Source of the DNA: Albimonas marina
GTDB taxonomy: Bacteria; Pseudomonadota; Alphaproteobacteria; Rhodobacterales; Rhodobacteraceae
Length of the DNA stretch: 64,000 nucleotides
Reading direction: 5' to 3'
NCBI RefSeq assembly: GCF_029223255.1
Contig: NZ_JARHUC010000007.1
Span: 248,001-312,000 of the forward strand
Below are positions 27,970 to 38,321 of the stretch, piece by piece. How positions within the stretch are numbered: the stretch's first letter is position 1; the number at the start of each line of letters is the position of its first letter. The position numbers were made by a program, and so were the translations under genes. Below the pieces are notes generated by a model. It had not been told where the DNA came from and did not search any database. It worked only from the letters and a program-made list of their open reading frames with translations.

Positions 27970-29538
27970 ATGTCCCGACTGATCCTTCCCCGGGCGCAGG
28001 GCGTCAAGCCCAGCCGCCGCGCGGTCCTCGCCGGCGGCGCGGCCGTATTCGCCATGGCCGCCGCGCCCCGCGCCCGCGCGGCCGAGCCCAAGAAGGGCGG
28101 CGAGTTCCGCCTCGTCGCCTCGGGCAACACCTCGGACAGCCACGATCCGGCGACCTGGGGCACCTCGGGCATCATCAACATCGGCCTGTGGGGCGCGGTC
28201 TACAACAACCTGACCGAGGTCCATCCCTCGGGCGAGGTCATCGGCGAGCTCGCCGAAAGCTTCGAGCCGTCGGTCGACGCCAAGACCTGGACCTTCCGCC
28301 TGCGCGAGGGGATCACCTTCCACGGCGGCCAGACGCTGGAGGCCTCCGACGTCGCGGCCTCTATCAACCATCACCGGGGCGAGGGCTCGTCCTCCTCGGC
28401 CAAGGGGATCGTGGCGCCGATCGCCGACATCGCCACCCCCGACGCCCGCACCGTGGTGTTCGAGCTCGACCAGGGCAACGCCGACTTCCCCTTCATCCTG
28501 ACCGACTACCACCTGGTGATCGGCAAGGCGGTCGAGGGCAAGATCGACTGGGAGACGCCCAACGGCACCGGCGGCTACACCTTCGTCAGCCACGATCCCG
28601 GCGTGCGCATGGTGCTGGAGCGCAACCGCGACTACTGGAAGGAGGGGCGCGCCCACTTCGACCATGTCGAGCTGCTCTCGATCCGCGACCCGGCCGCGCG
28701 CATGAACGCGCTGGTGACGGGCGAGGTCGACGCGATCTCCTCGGTGGACATCAAGTCGATGTCGCTGCTCGGCCGCGCGCGCGACATCGAGGTGATGGAG
28801 ACGCCGGGCACCCAGCACTACACCTTCCCGATGTGGTGCGACGCGGCCCCGTTCGAGGACGTCGCCGTGCGCCAGGCGCTCAAGCATGCGATCGACCGCG
28901 AGGCGATGCTCAAGACCATCCTCAAGGGCCATGGCTCGGTCGGCAAGGACAGCCCGATCACGCCGGCGAACCGCTTCTTCAACGCGGAGCTCGCCACCCC
29001 GACCTACGACCCCGAGAAGGCGAAGAGCCTGCTCAAGAAGGCCGGGCACGACCGGCTGTCGGTCGACCTCTCGGCCGCCGACGCCGCCTTCGCCGGCGCG
29101 GTGGACGCCGCCACCCTGTTCCAGGAGAGCGCCGCCGCCGCGGGCATCGACATCAACGTGGTGCGCGAGCCCGACGACGGCTACTGGTCGAACGTGTGGC
29201 TGAAGAAGCCGTTCTGCGCCTCCTACTGGGCGGGGCGTCCGACCGAGGACTGGATGTTCTCCCAGGTCTACGCCTCGGACAGCAAGTGGAACGACGCGCA
29301 CTGGAAGAACCCGCGCTTCGACTCCCTGCTGCTGGAGGCGCGCGCCGAGCTCGACCCCGCGAAGCGGGCGGAGATGTACGGCGAGATGCAGACGCTGGTG
29401 TCCGAGGACGGCGGCACGATCATCCCGCTCTACGCCAACTACATCGACGCGCGGAACACCCGCATCGCCCATGGCGAGCTGTCCACGGCCAACGCGCTCG
29501 ACGGCTGGAAGTGCATCGAGCGGTGGTGGGTCGCCTGA
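27970..29538 (+). CDS. Dpp-type ABC transporter substrate-binding protein, Tat-exported
   Basis: A 522-residue family 5 binding protein. The N-terminus carries a Tat-like signal: a twin-arginine SRRAVLAG (residues 17-24), a hydrophobic stretch and an ARA cleavage site, then EPKKGGEFRLV. Family landmarks follow, including TWTFRLREGITFHGGQTLEASDV. ATG 27970 is preceded by AGAGAGGTGAG. The gene closes the importer operon and its last 16 nt overlap the proposed GTG start of the regulator. Confidence 0.9.
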   Translation: MSRLILPRAQGVKPSRRAVLAGGAAVFAMAAAPRARAAEPKKGGEFRLVASGNTSDSHDPATWGTSGIINIGLWGAVYNNLTEVHPSGEVIGELAESFEPSVDAKTWTFRLREGITFHGGQTLEASDVAASINHHRGEGSSSSAKGIVAPIADIATPDARTVVFELDQGNADFPFILTDYHLVIGKAVEGKIDWETPNGTGGYTFVSHDPGVRMVLERNRDYWKEGRAHFDHVELLSIRDPAARMNALVTGEVDAISSVDIKSMSLLGRARDIEVMETPGTQHYTFPMWCDAAPFEDVAVRQALKHAIDREAMLKTILKGHGSVGKDSPITPANRFFNAELATPTYDPEKAKSLLKKAGHDRLSVDLSAADAAFAGAVDAATLFQESAAAAGIDINVVREPDDGYWSNVWLKKPFCASYWAGRPTEDWMFSQVYASDSKWNDAHWKNPRFDSLLLEARAELDPAKRAEMYGEMQTLVSEDGGTIIPLYANYIDARNTRIAHGELSTANALDGWKCIERWWVA

Positions 29539-30662
29539 GCGGGCCGCTCCGGCCCCGCGGCCCGTCGGCGGCGCACGCGCCCGCCGACGGGCCCGCTCCG
29601 GGCGGCGACGCCCGGGGCCGCGCGCCGGCCGAGGCCGGGGCCAAGGGCGCGCCCCGCGCCGCCCCCGCGGCCGAGGGCGCGCCGGTTCCCGACGACTCCG
29701 GCCCCGCGCCCGAGCGGATCGGCTTCCTGCTGGTGCCCCAGTTCTCGATGATGGCCTTCATGTCGGCGACCGAGCCGCTGCGGGTCGCCAACCGCCTCGC
29801 CGGGCGGCGGCTTTACGAGTGGAGCGCGCTGTCCGCCGACGGCGGCGCGGTCGAGGCCTCCTCCGGTCTCTCGGTGATGGCCGAGCGGCCGCTGGCCGAG
29901 GCGCGCGACCTGCCGATGCTGTTCGTCTGCGCGGGCTTCGACCCGGACGCGCACGCGGCCCCCTCGCTGCTGGCGTCGCTGCGCCGGCTGGCGCGGCGGG
30001 GCGCGGTGCTGGGCGCGCTCGACACAGGCGCGTGGCTGCTGGCGCGCGCGGGCCTGCTCGACGACGCCCGCGTGACCCTGCACTGGGAGGCCGCGCCCGC
30101 CTTCCGCGAGACCTTCCCCGACATCGAGGTCAGCCAGGACCTCTACGAGATCGACGGCCGCCGCATCACCTGCGCGGGCGGCACGGCGGCGATGGACATG
30201 ATGCTGGACATGATCGCCTCGCGCCACGGGCACGACCTGGCGGTGGCGGTGGCGCGCCAGTTCATCCAGGACGGGATGCGCGCGCGCACCGTGCGCCAGA
30301 TGGGCCGCTTCCCGGCCCTGCGCGGACGCCCCGACCGGCGCCTGACCGCGGCGCTGGAGCTGATGCAGCGCTCGCTGGACCATCCGCTGTCGCCGGGGGA
30401 GATCGCCGAGGCCGCCTCCCTCTCCGTCCGCCAGCTCGAGCGGCTGTTCCGCGAGCGGCTGGGCGAGAGCCCCGCCGCCGCCCACCTGCGCCTGCGGTTG
30501 GAGCGGGCGCGCGAGCTGCTGCGCCAGACCGACCTGCGGGTGCTGGAGGTGGCGACGGCGACCGGCTTCGGCTCCGGCGCCAGCTTCGCCCGGGCCTATC
30601 GCGCGCGCTTCGGCGTGGCCCCGCGGGCGGACCGGCGGGAGCCGGACATGATGCGGGGCTGA
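29523..30662 (+). CDS. GlxA/AraC-type transcriptional regulator (CdhR-like)
   Basis: About 379 residues. A DJ-1/PfpI-like amidotransferase-fold domain begins at ERIGFLLVPQFSMMAFMSATEPLRVAN (about residue 64). A C-terminal AraC double HTH (about 275-370) contains LSVRQLERLFRERLGESPAAAH and ATGFGSGASFARAYRARFG. This domain pair and the opening motif resemble CdhR, the activator of carnitine dehydrogenase genes in pseudomonads. No ATG precedes the conserved domain, so GTG 29523 (or 29526) inside the end of the binding-protein gene is the best start. The first ~60 residues are Ala/Pro/Gly-rich, and their DNA doubles as a hairpin. Start uncertain; family assignment firm. Confidence 0.78.
   Translation: MVGRLSGPLRPRGPSAAHAPADGPAPGGDARGRAPAEAGAKGAPRAAPAAEGAPVPDDSGPAPERIGFLLVPQFSMMAFMSATEPLRVANRLAGRRLYEWSALSADGGAVEASSGLSVMAERPLAEARDLPMLFVCAGFDPDAHAAPSLLASLRRLARRGAVLGALDTGAWLLARAGLLDDARVTLHWEAAPAFRETFPDIEVSQDLYEIDGRRITCAGGTAAMDMMLDMIASRHGHDLAVAVARQFIQDGMRARTVRQMGRFPALRGRPDRRLTAALELMQRSLDHPLSPGEIAEAASLSVRQLERLFRERLGESPAAAHLRLRLERARELLRQTDLRVLEVATATGFGSGASFARAYRARFGVAPRADRREPDMMRG
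29560..29592 (+). terminator. 12-bp hairpin after the Tat binding-protein gene
   Basis: GCCCGTCGGCGG (29560-29571) pairs exactly with CCGCCGACGGGC (29581-29592) across a 9-nt loop, 21 nt past the binding-protein stop. It lies inside the N-terminal low-complexity part of the downstream regulator frame, so it may limit regulator expression from the importer transcript. Confidence 0.5.
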
Positions 30663-30670
30663 GCGGGGCC

Positions 30671-32155
30671 TCAGGGGTCCTGCGCGACGCCTCGGCCCGC
30701 GGGCGACAGGCCGACGAGGCCCAGGATCGCCCGCGCCGCCGCGTCGTGGTCCTTGCCCAGGTGGTGGCCGCCGGGCAGGACCAGCCGCCGCACGCCCTCC
30801 GCCGCGGGCGGGGGATCGCAGGCCGAGGCCGCCTCCTCCGCGCCCCGGATGCACAGGATCGGCGGCGCGCCGGGCGTCTGCGCCAGCGCCGCGATCTCGG
30901 CCGCGACGTCGGCGGCGCCGGTGGCCTCGCCCAGCCAGCCGGCGGGCGAGATCTCGAACCCCGTGCGCCGCTCGGGCACCAGCAGGACGAGGCCCGCGAT
31001 GCGCGGCCGCGCCTCCGCCGGCAGGCGGCGCAGGACGAAGGGCGCCACGTTCGCGCCCATCGAGAAGCCCACGACCAGCGCCCGGCGCGGCCCCCAGTCC
31101 GCGCCGCGCCGCTCGATCAGGCCGGCGAGGTCGGCGGCGATGCGCTCGGGGTCCTTCTCCCGCCACAGGTAGCGCAGCAGCGACAGGCCCGCGACCGGGG
31201 CGCCGGCGGCGGCCAGCCGCTCGGCCACCTCCGCGTCGAAGGTCGCCCAGCCGCCGTCGCCCGACAGGAACACCACGAAGACGTCGGAGGCCGGCGCCCC
31301 CGGCGCCTCGTGCAGGGCCACGGGCAGCGGCTCGGCGCTCCCGCCTCCACGGAAGGCGAAGTCGGCGCCGGAGACGGACCAGACGGTTTCGAGGAACCCC
31401 TGGGAGACGCCGGGCATCCCCGCCGGCGTCGCCGCCGAGGCCTCCGTCGGGGCGGGCGCCGGGGCCTGTCCGCCGGGGCGGGAGGCGGCCGGCATCGCCT
31501 CGTCCCCGGCGACCTCCCCTCCCGCACGCTTCAGGCGTCGCCCGTCGCGGGCGATCACCGTCACGCCGGGCAGGGCGGCGACGGGGGAGCGGCCGGCGGC
31601 GTCCGCAAGGTCGAACCAGCGCGCCGGGGCCTTGGCCATCGCGCCCGAGATCGCCGCCGCCGCCGTCGCCGCGCAGGGCCCCGCGGCGGTGATGCCGTCC
31701 GTCGCCAGTCCCTTGAAATCCTGCGGGGCGGCGGCGGCCAACGCCAGCGCCAGCCCCGCGCCCTCGGCGCGCGCCACCAGCGTGGGCGGGATCGCCTCGG
31801 CCCCCGCCCGGCGCGCGACCCGACGCGCCAGAGCCATCGTCGCGCGACCGGCGCGCCCGCAGTCCGCGGGCAGGCGGCGCAGGTCCACGCCCACCACCAG
31901 CGCGCCGGAGCGCGACAGCCGGGCGGCGCGCGCCTCCAGCCGCGCGGTCCAGCCCGCGGCGCCCGAGATCATCACGGCGACCGAGCGCGCCTCTCCGGCG
32001 GGAAGATGCAGCGTGGCGAGGGCGGCCTGCGCCTCCGCCTCCGCGCCGCCGAGGGCCGGGTGGGGCAGGGCGGCGAGGAGGGCGAGCGCCGGCGCAAGGC
32101 CCCGCCGCGCGCGGCGGCGGGCCGAAGCCGGTGCGGGGCGGGTCCTCGGCGCCAT
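30671..32155 (-). CDS. AcvB/VirJ-family periplasmic hydrolase
   Basis: A 494-residue protein. ATG 32155 (GGAGG 6 nt upstream) gives a signal-peptide-like N-terminus: a basic RRRARRG stretch then LAPALALLAALPHPALGG. The C-terminal VirJ domain (about 275-490) shows FLSGDGGWATFD, LSLLRYLWREKDPERIA, the nucleophile motif GFSMGAN and a late GGHHLGKDH. The N-terminal half is a degenerate copy, matching AcvB (double length) rather than VirJ (~230 residues). AcvB-type proteins degrade lysyl-phosphatidylglycerol and usually sit beside the lysyl-PG synthase gene, which is not seen here. Convergent with the regulator gene. Confidence 0.84.
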   Translation of the reverse strand: MAPRTRPAPASARRRARRGLAPALALLAALPHPALGGAEAEAQAALATLHLPAGEARSVAVMISGAAGWTARLEARAARLSRSGALVVGVDLRRLPADCGRAGRATMALARRVARRAGAEAIPPTLVARAEGAGLALALAAAAPQDFKGLATDGITAAGPCAATAAAAISGAMAKAPARWFDLADAAGRSPVAALPGVTVIARDGRRLKRAGGEVAGDEAMPAASRPGGQAPAPAPTEASAATPAGMPGVSQGFLETVWSVSGADFAFRGGGSAEPLPVALHEAPGAPASDVFVVFLSGDGGWATFDAEVAERLAAAGAPVAGLSLLRYLWREKDPERIAADLAGLIERRGADWGPRRALVVGFSMGANVAPFVLRRLPAEARPRIAGLVLLVPERRTGFEISPAGWLGEATGAADVAAEIAALAQTPGAPPILCIRGAEEAASACDPPPAAEGVRRLVLPGGHHLGKDHDAAARAILGLVGLSPAGRGVAQDP

Positions 32156-32307
32156 CTCGTCCTCCCGCCCCCGGCCATAGGGGCGAGCGGTGGAGAGAGG
32201 GTTAACCGCAGCCACGGCCACGCGCCGCGCCCCTCGCCGTCCCGCGCGGAAAGCGCCGCCCTCGCGCCGCGCCCGGCGCCGACGAAGCCCGGAGCCGGGG
32301 GCGGCCC

Positions 32308-33031
32308 TCAGATCTTGAGATGCTCCAGCACCCGCTCCCGCGCGCCGGGGCCGTTCTCGCCGGCGTCGTCGATGGCGCCCAGCTTCAGCACCGCCCAGCG
32401 GTCGGCCACGCCCAGCGCGAAGTCCAGGTTCTGCTCGACCAGCAGGATCGCGCAGCCGGCCTCGCGCTCGGCCCTCAGGGCCGCGGCGATGCGGGTGACG
32501 ACGGAGGGCTGGAGCCCCTCGGAGATCTCGTCGATCAGCAGCAGCTTGGGCTTCAGCATCAGCGCGCGCGACAGGATCAGCATCTTCTGCTCCCCGCCCG
32601 AGAGCGTGCCCGCCTTCTGCCCCAGCCGGTCGAGGACGAACGGGAAGTGCACCGCCACCCGCTCCAGCGCCCCCGCCAGCTCGCGGTCGGAGCGGAGCGC
32701 GAGGCGCAGGTTGTCCCGGATCGACAGGTCCTGGAACAGCGGCTGCTCCTGCGGGGCATAGCCGACGCCGGCCGCGACCATGGCGGCGGGCGAGGCGCCG
32801 GCGACCGGGGCCCCCTCGAGCGCCACCTCGCCGCCGCGCAGGGGGACGAGGCCGAGGATGGTCTTCAGGAGCGTGGTCTTGCCCATGCCGTTCTTGCCCA
32901 TCAGGGCGAAGATCTCGCCGGGGCGGACCGAGAGGCTGACGCCGTCCAGCACGTCCACCGCGCCGTAGCCCGCGCGCACCCCGTCCAGCGCCAGCCGCGC
33001 GCCGGTCTCGCCCGCCTGACCCTTGAGCGCA

Positions 33032-33039
<8 letters not shown>
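32308..33039 (-). CDS. Amide-type ABC transporter ATP-binding protein (LivF/UrtE-like)
   Basis: A 243-residue ABC ATPase. Walker A is GKNGMGKTT (Lys and Met replace the usual PNG-A), the signature is LSGGEQKM, and Walker B is LLLIDEISEGL. The DEIS sequence (Ile after the catalytic Glu) and the switch region VEQNLDFAL resemble urea/amide transporter UrtE more than LivF. ATG 33039 overlaps the stop of the upstream fusion gene (ATGCTTGA). Last gene of the amidase-type operon that starts with the nitrilase gene. Confidence 0.88.
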
Positions 33040-34823
<1,784 letters not shown>

Positions 34824-34831
<8 letters not shown>

Positions 34832-35657
34832 TGGAGAACCCTTTCGGACGCACGCGCAGCACCAGCGCCGAGAGCACCGCGACCGTGATCCCGCCCAGGA
34901 TCGGCGAGACGTAGGTCGACACCGCCACCTGCGCCGAGCCGAACAGGATGCAGGCCACCGCCAGCCCCGCGAAGGAGGAGCCCGCCGCCATCACCAGCAT
35001 GAAGGAGCCGACCAGCCAGCCGACCCCCATCGTGGGATCGACCGAGGTCAGCGGCGACAGCAGCGCGCCCGCGAGCCCCGCCAGCCCCGCGCCCAGCATG
35101 AAGGTGACCGAGCGGACCCTGGCGGTGTCGAGCCCCAGGGCCTTCGCCAGATGCTCGTTCATGATCACCGCGCGCGCCGACAGGCCCAGCCGGGTCCCGT
35201 CCAGCATCAGCGCGAAGCCCCCGCCGATCACGACGGCCGCGACCAGCGCGAACAGGCGATAGAGCGAGTAGTCGACCGGCCCCAGCGAGACGGCGCCGGG
35301 CAGCAGGCTCTCGGTGAACTGCACGTCGCGCCCGAAGCCCAGCGTGATCAGCTGGCCCACCACGATGCCCAGGCCCCAGGTCGCCAGGATCGCGTCGAGG
35401 GGGCGGTCGTAGAGGGGGCGGACGATGAAGCGCTCGGTCAGCCCGCCCAGCGCGCCCCCGACGACGAAGGCCAGCGGCAGCGACAGCCAGGGCGTGATCC
35501 CCGCCTGCGCGCAGACCACCGCGCAGTAGCCCCCGACCGTCAGCCAGGCGCCATGGGCGAAGTTGATGATCTTCAGCACGCCGAAGATGGCCAGCAGGCC
35601 CGAGGCGACGATGAACAGGATCGCCGCCGTGGTGATCATGTCGAGCACGAGCGTCAT
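34824..35657 (-). CDS. Amide-type ABC transporter permease (LivH/UrtB-like)
   Basis: A 277-residue inner-membrane permease with LivH marks (GLLAIFGVLKIINFAHGAWLTVGGY near residues 20-45). ATG 35657 is chosen because AGGAG lies 8 nt upstream; an extension to 35723 runs through the hairpin region and is not supported. Preceded on the transcript by two strong hairpins that separate it from the damaged binding-protein gene. Confidence 0.9.
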
Positions 35658-35685
35658 GCCGCGGCTCCTGTTGGGGGGCGGGGAA

Positions 35686-35710
35686 GGGAGGGCCGGTCGC
35701 CGGCCCTCCC
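35686..35710 (-). terminator. 11-bp hairpin just upstream of the LivH-like gene
   Basis: GGGAGGGCCGG (35686-35696) and CCGGCCCTCCC (35700-35710) are perfectly complementary around a 3-nt loop, 29 nt before the permease start codon on the minus strand. No U-run follows. Probably a processing or attenuation hairpin between the binding-protein and permease genes. Confidence 0.55.
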
Positions 35711-35750
35711 GCAGCGTCGTCATGCCCTCGGCCCGAGGCCCGCGCGCGGC

Positions 35751-35771
35751 GCCCCGGGCTCGACCCGGGGC
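35751..35771 (-). terminator. 8-bp hairpin in the binding-protein/permease gap
   Basis: GCCCCGGG (35751-35758) and CCCGGGGC (35764-35771) form a perfect stem with a 5-nt loop. Together with the hairpin at 35686-35710 it occupies the 288-nt non-coding gap 35658-35945. The rest of that gap is GC-rich and shows no gene. Confidence 0.45.
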
Positions 35772-35945
35772 CTCGCGGCCCGCGCCGGGCGGGGCGCCGC
35801 CGCGCTCAGGGCGTCGGCCGCCGCGGCCCGGGCGGAGCGCGGCGCCCGCGGCGGGCCGGGCGAGGCTCCGGCTCGGGGGCCGGGGCGCGCTCCGCCGCCG
35901 CCGTCGCGCGCGGAGCCTGTGCCGCGCGGAGGGGGCGGCGCCCGC

Positions 35946-37053
35946 TCACAGGTTCGGGCACTGTTCGCCGGGGTCGACGTTCTCGAAGGAGGCGACGACC
36001 TCCACCGAGCCGTCGGCCTGCACCTGGCCCAGGTACATGGTCAGCGGCGCGTGGTGCTGCTTGTTCATGCTGATGGTTCCGCGGGGCCCCTCGACAGCGA
36101 CCTCGGGCAGGGCGGCGAGCACCGCGCGCGCGTCGGGCGACCCCGCCTTCTCCACGGCGGCGGCATAGGCGTAGACGGCCTCGTACTGCGGCACCGACAG
36201 GTCGTTGGGGGTGCGCAGATCCTCGCCGAACTTGGCCTCCATCGCGGCCAGGAACGCCTGGTTCGCCTCGGACTCGATGCCGGTCACGTAGGAGGCCGAG
36301 ATCAGGATCCCCTCGGCGTCCGCGCCCATCGAGGCGGCGGTGCCCTCGTCCACCGCGAGGTTGGCGTAGGGCAGGCTGACGCCCGCGCCGCGCAGCTGCT
36401 TGGTCAGCGTCACGTTCGGCGCGCCGCCCGCGGTCGAGGTGATCAGCGCGTCGGCGCCCGAGCTCTTGAGGTTCGAGATGATCGCCGTCCAGTCTGTGCC
36501 GTCCATGGGCAGGTATTCCTCGCCCACGATCTCGCCGCCCGTCTCCGTCACGTACTTGGCCGCGAACTCCAGCATGCCGCGCCCGAAGGCGTAGTCGGAG
36601 CCGACGAGGAAGTACTTCTTGGCGCCTTCCTTGTTGAGGTAGTCGACGATCGGCGGCACCTGCTGCTCGGGCACCCAGGCGTTCACGAAGAGGAACGGCG
36701 AGCACGAGCGCCCCTCGTAGAACGAGGTGTAGATGTAGGGGACCTTGCCCTTGGCCACCGCCGGCAGGCCGGCGTTGCGCGCGGCCGAGGTCTCCATAGA
36801 GATCAGCACGTCGACCTCGTCCTTGAAGATCAGGCTGTCGAAGGCCTTCTGCGCGCCCGCCGCCCTTGGCGTTGATCTCCTCGACGGCCAGTTCGGCCGC
36901 CTGCACCACCGAGGGCGCGACCACCGAGTTGGCGCCCGAGAGGCCCACCGGCACGCCGATCCTGATCGGGTCCTCAGCGAGGGCTGCGCCGGCGAGGCCG
37001 AGCGCGAATGCGGGGGCGAGCGTCAGCGCGCCCAGTGCGGTCTTGCGGTTCAT
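35946..37053 (-). pseudogene. Broken amide/urea-type ABC binding protein (internal deletion with frameshift)
   Basis: The start is intact: ATG 37053 with AGGAGAGG upstream and a 4-nt overlap with the nitrilase stop. It is followed by a signal peptide (MNRKTALGAL to AALAEDPIRIGVPVG) and the first helix, ending VEEINAKGG. Near 36854-36862 the coding jumps to another frame at AQKAFDSLIFKDEVDV. It then runs to a proper C-terminus at 35946 with family motifs (LISMETSAARNAGLP, LVGSDYAFGRG, PNDLSVPQYEAVYAYA). The segment of roughly 15-20 residues that normally follows INAKGG (an LGRP...DD region) is missing, so a non-multiple-of-three deletion is likely rather than a one-base slip. The gene as written cannot make a working protein; assembly error in GC-rich sequence is the alternative. 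Confidence 0.8.
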
Positions 37054-37985
37054 TTCACCTCTCCTGCGGTCTGATGGGCCGGCCGGGGGGCCGGTTCGGT
37101 CGTCGCGGGGGCGTCTCCCCCCGTCTTGAGGGGCCCGTCGAGCGGGCCGTAGGCGTCGGGCCGACGATCGGCCAGGACGTGGTTGCGCGCGCTGACCGCG
37201 CGGATCGTCTCGACCGCGCCGGGGGTGGCGCGGGCGATCAGGATCTCCTCCCGGTCGCGCGAGGCGGGACCGGCGAGCCGCCAGCCGGTGGCGTCGACGA
37301 TCACGCTCTGCCCGATGAAGGGCTGGCCGCGCTCGACGCCGACGCGGTCGGCGCAGGCGATGACCAGGCCGTTCGAATGCGCGGCGGCCTGGTGGAGGAT
37401 GTTCGACATCGCCGCCTGGTCGTCGGGCTGGTCGGGCATCGGCACCCAGTTGGTGGGGATCGCCACGATCTGCGCGCCGGCGAGCGCATAGGCGCGGAAC
37501 AGCTCCGGGAACCAGCCGTCGTAGCAGATGGCGATGGCGATCCTGCCCAGGGCCGTGTCGTAGACCGGCGTCGCGGGAGGCGAGCGGTCGAAGACCTCCG
37601 TCTCCCCGTCCCACAGGTGCAGCTTGCGGTAGCCGCCGATGAAGCCCTGCGGGCCGAACAGGCCGGAGGCGTTGTAATACTTGCCGTCCTCGGCCTCGGC
37701 GAGACCGCTCACGATATGCACGCCCAGCTCCGCCGCCAGCGCCGCCAGCCGGCGCGAGGGCGCGCCCGAGGGGATCGGCGAGGCGAGCGAGGCGAGCTCC
37801 GCCCGGTCGGCGAAGACGTAGCCGGTGTCGGCCAGTTCGGGGGCCACGATCAGCTCCGCGCCCTGCGCGGCGGCGGCGCGGACCAGGCGCTCGAGCGCGT
37901 CGAGATTGGCCTCGACCTCGCCGATCCTGGGTTCGAACTGGAGGCAGGCGATGGCGACCGCCCGCGGGTCCGTTGTGGGACTCAT
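37050..37985 (-). CDS. Nitrilase-superfamily amidase (carbon-nitrogen hydrolase)
   Basis: A 311-residue cytoplasmic amidase. The catalytic triad is visible as Glu50 (IVAPELADTG), Lys121 (GGYRKLHLWDG) and Cys154 (IAICYDGWFPEL). ATG 37985 has GGAGGA close upstream; a TTG at 38003 falls in the terminator tail and is rejected. First structural gene after the ANTAR-type leader, upstream of an amide/urea-type ABC importer, so it is the probable catabolic enzyme for the inducing amide. Aliphatic amide, nitrile-derived amide or carbamoyl substrates are all possible for this family. Confidence 0.87.
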   Translation of the reverse strand: MSPTTDPRAVAIACLQFEPRIGEVEANLDALERLVRAAAAQGAELIVAPELADTGYVFADRAELASLASPIPSGAPSRRLAALAAELGVHIVSGLAEAEDGKYYNASGLFGPQGFIGGYRKLHLWDGETEVFDRSPPATPVYDTALGRIAIAICYDGWFPELFRAYALAGAQIVAIPTNWVPMPDQPDDQAAMSNILHQAAAHSNGLVIACADRVGVERGQPFIGQSVIVDATGWRLAGPASRDREEILIARATPGAVETIRAVSARNHVLADRRPDAYGPLDGPLKTGGDAPATTEPAPRPAHQTAGEVK

Positions 37986-38001
37986 GCGTCCTCCGAAACG
38001 C

Positions 38002-38049
38002 AAAAAGCCCCTGGCGCGGACGCGCGGAGCGCGTCGCGAACCAAGGGCT
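38002..38049 (-). terminator. Intrinsic terminator in the nitrilase leader
   Basis: On the minus strand AGCCCTTGG (38049-38041) pairs with CCAGGGGCT (38014-38006), nine pairs including one G-U. The 26-nt apex holds a further GC-rich stem. A run of five U (38006-38002) follows immediately. It ends 16 nt before the nitrilase ATG, so it can only act as a conditional attenuator. Its upstream arm also pairs in an alternative small hairpin GGCT-ATGC-AGCC (38057-38046), a possible mutually exclusive fold. Confidence 0.85.
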
Positions 38050-38069
38050 GCATAGCCGGGATGTGGAAG

Positions 38070-38122
38070 GCGGCGACCCTGCCGCGCGGGAACGATGCTG
38101 TTCCGATCGCCAGCGTTGGCGA
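38070..38122 (-). promoter_or_regulatory. Tandem hexaloop hairpins, candidate ANTAR antiterminator RNA target
   Basis: Minus strand, in transcript order: UCGCC-AACGCU-GGCGA (38122-38107), GGAAC-AGCAUC-GUUCC (38104-38089) and GCGGC-AGGGUC-GCCGC (38085-38070). Each is a perfect 5-bp stem with a 6-nt loop, separated by 2 and 3 nt. Known ANTAR targets are paired hairpins with hexanucleotide loops conserved at A1 and G4. All three loops here begin with A, and the first and third also have G at position 4. They lie about 20 nt upstream of an intrinsic terminator, and an AmiR-type ANTAR protein is encoded upstream at 38556-39356. Confidence 0.75.
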
Positions 38123-38321
38123 GAATCGGGCGGGGGTCAAGCCTGATCTTGCGGCGCCTGCGAGGCGGCGCCGCGAAAACGGGCGCCGGAGCGGGGGCGG
38201 CGCGGTCTGCAGGCGCCCTGCGGGCGGGCTTGGCTGCGTCGCGCGGGCTCAGGGGGCGTCATGGGCCTGCGGTCGTGGCGCGGCCTCCGGCGGGCTCCTG
38301 ACTCACCAAAGAACAGGGGCC

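Noticed and set aside
37986-38003. TTG start at 38003 for the nitrilase gene
   Set aside because: It lies at the end of the terminator U-run; the ATG at 37985 has GGAGGA and matches the family N-terminus.
38116-38142. Sigma-54 or sigma-70 promoter just upstream of the nitrilase leader
   Set aside because: TTGACC lacks a -10 at proper spacing and the nearby TGGC/GC pair is off by one from the -24/-12 spacing.
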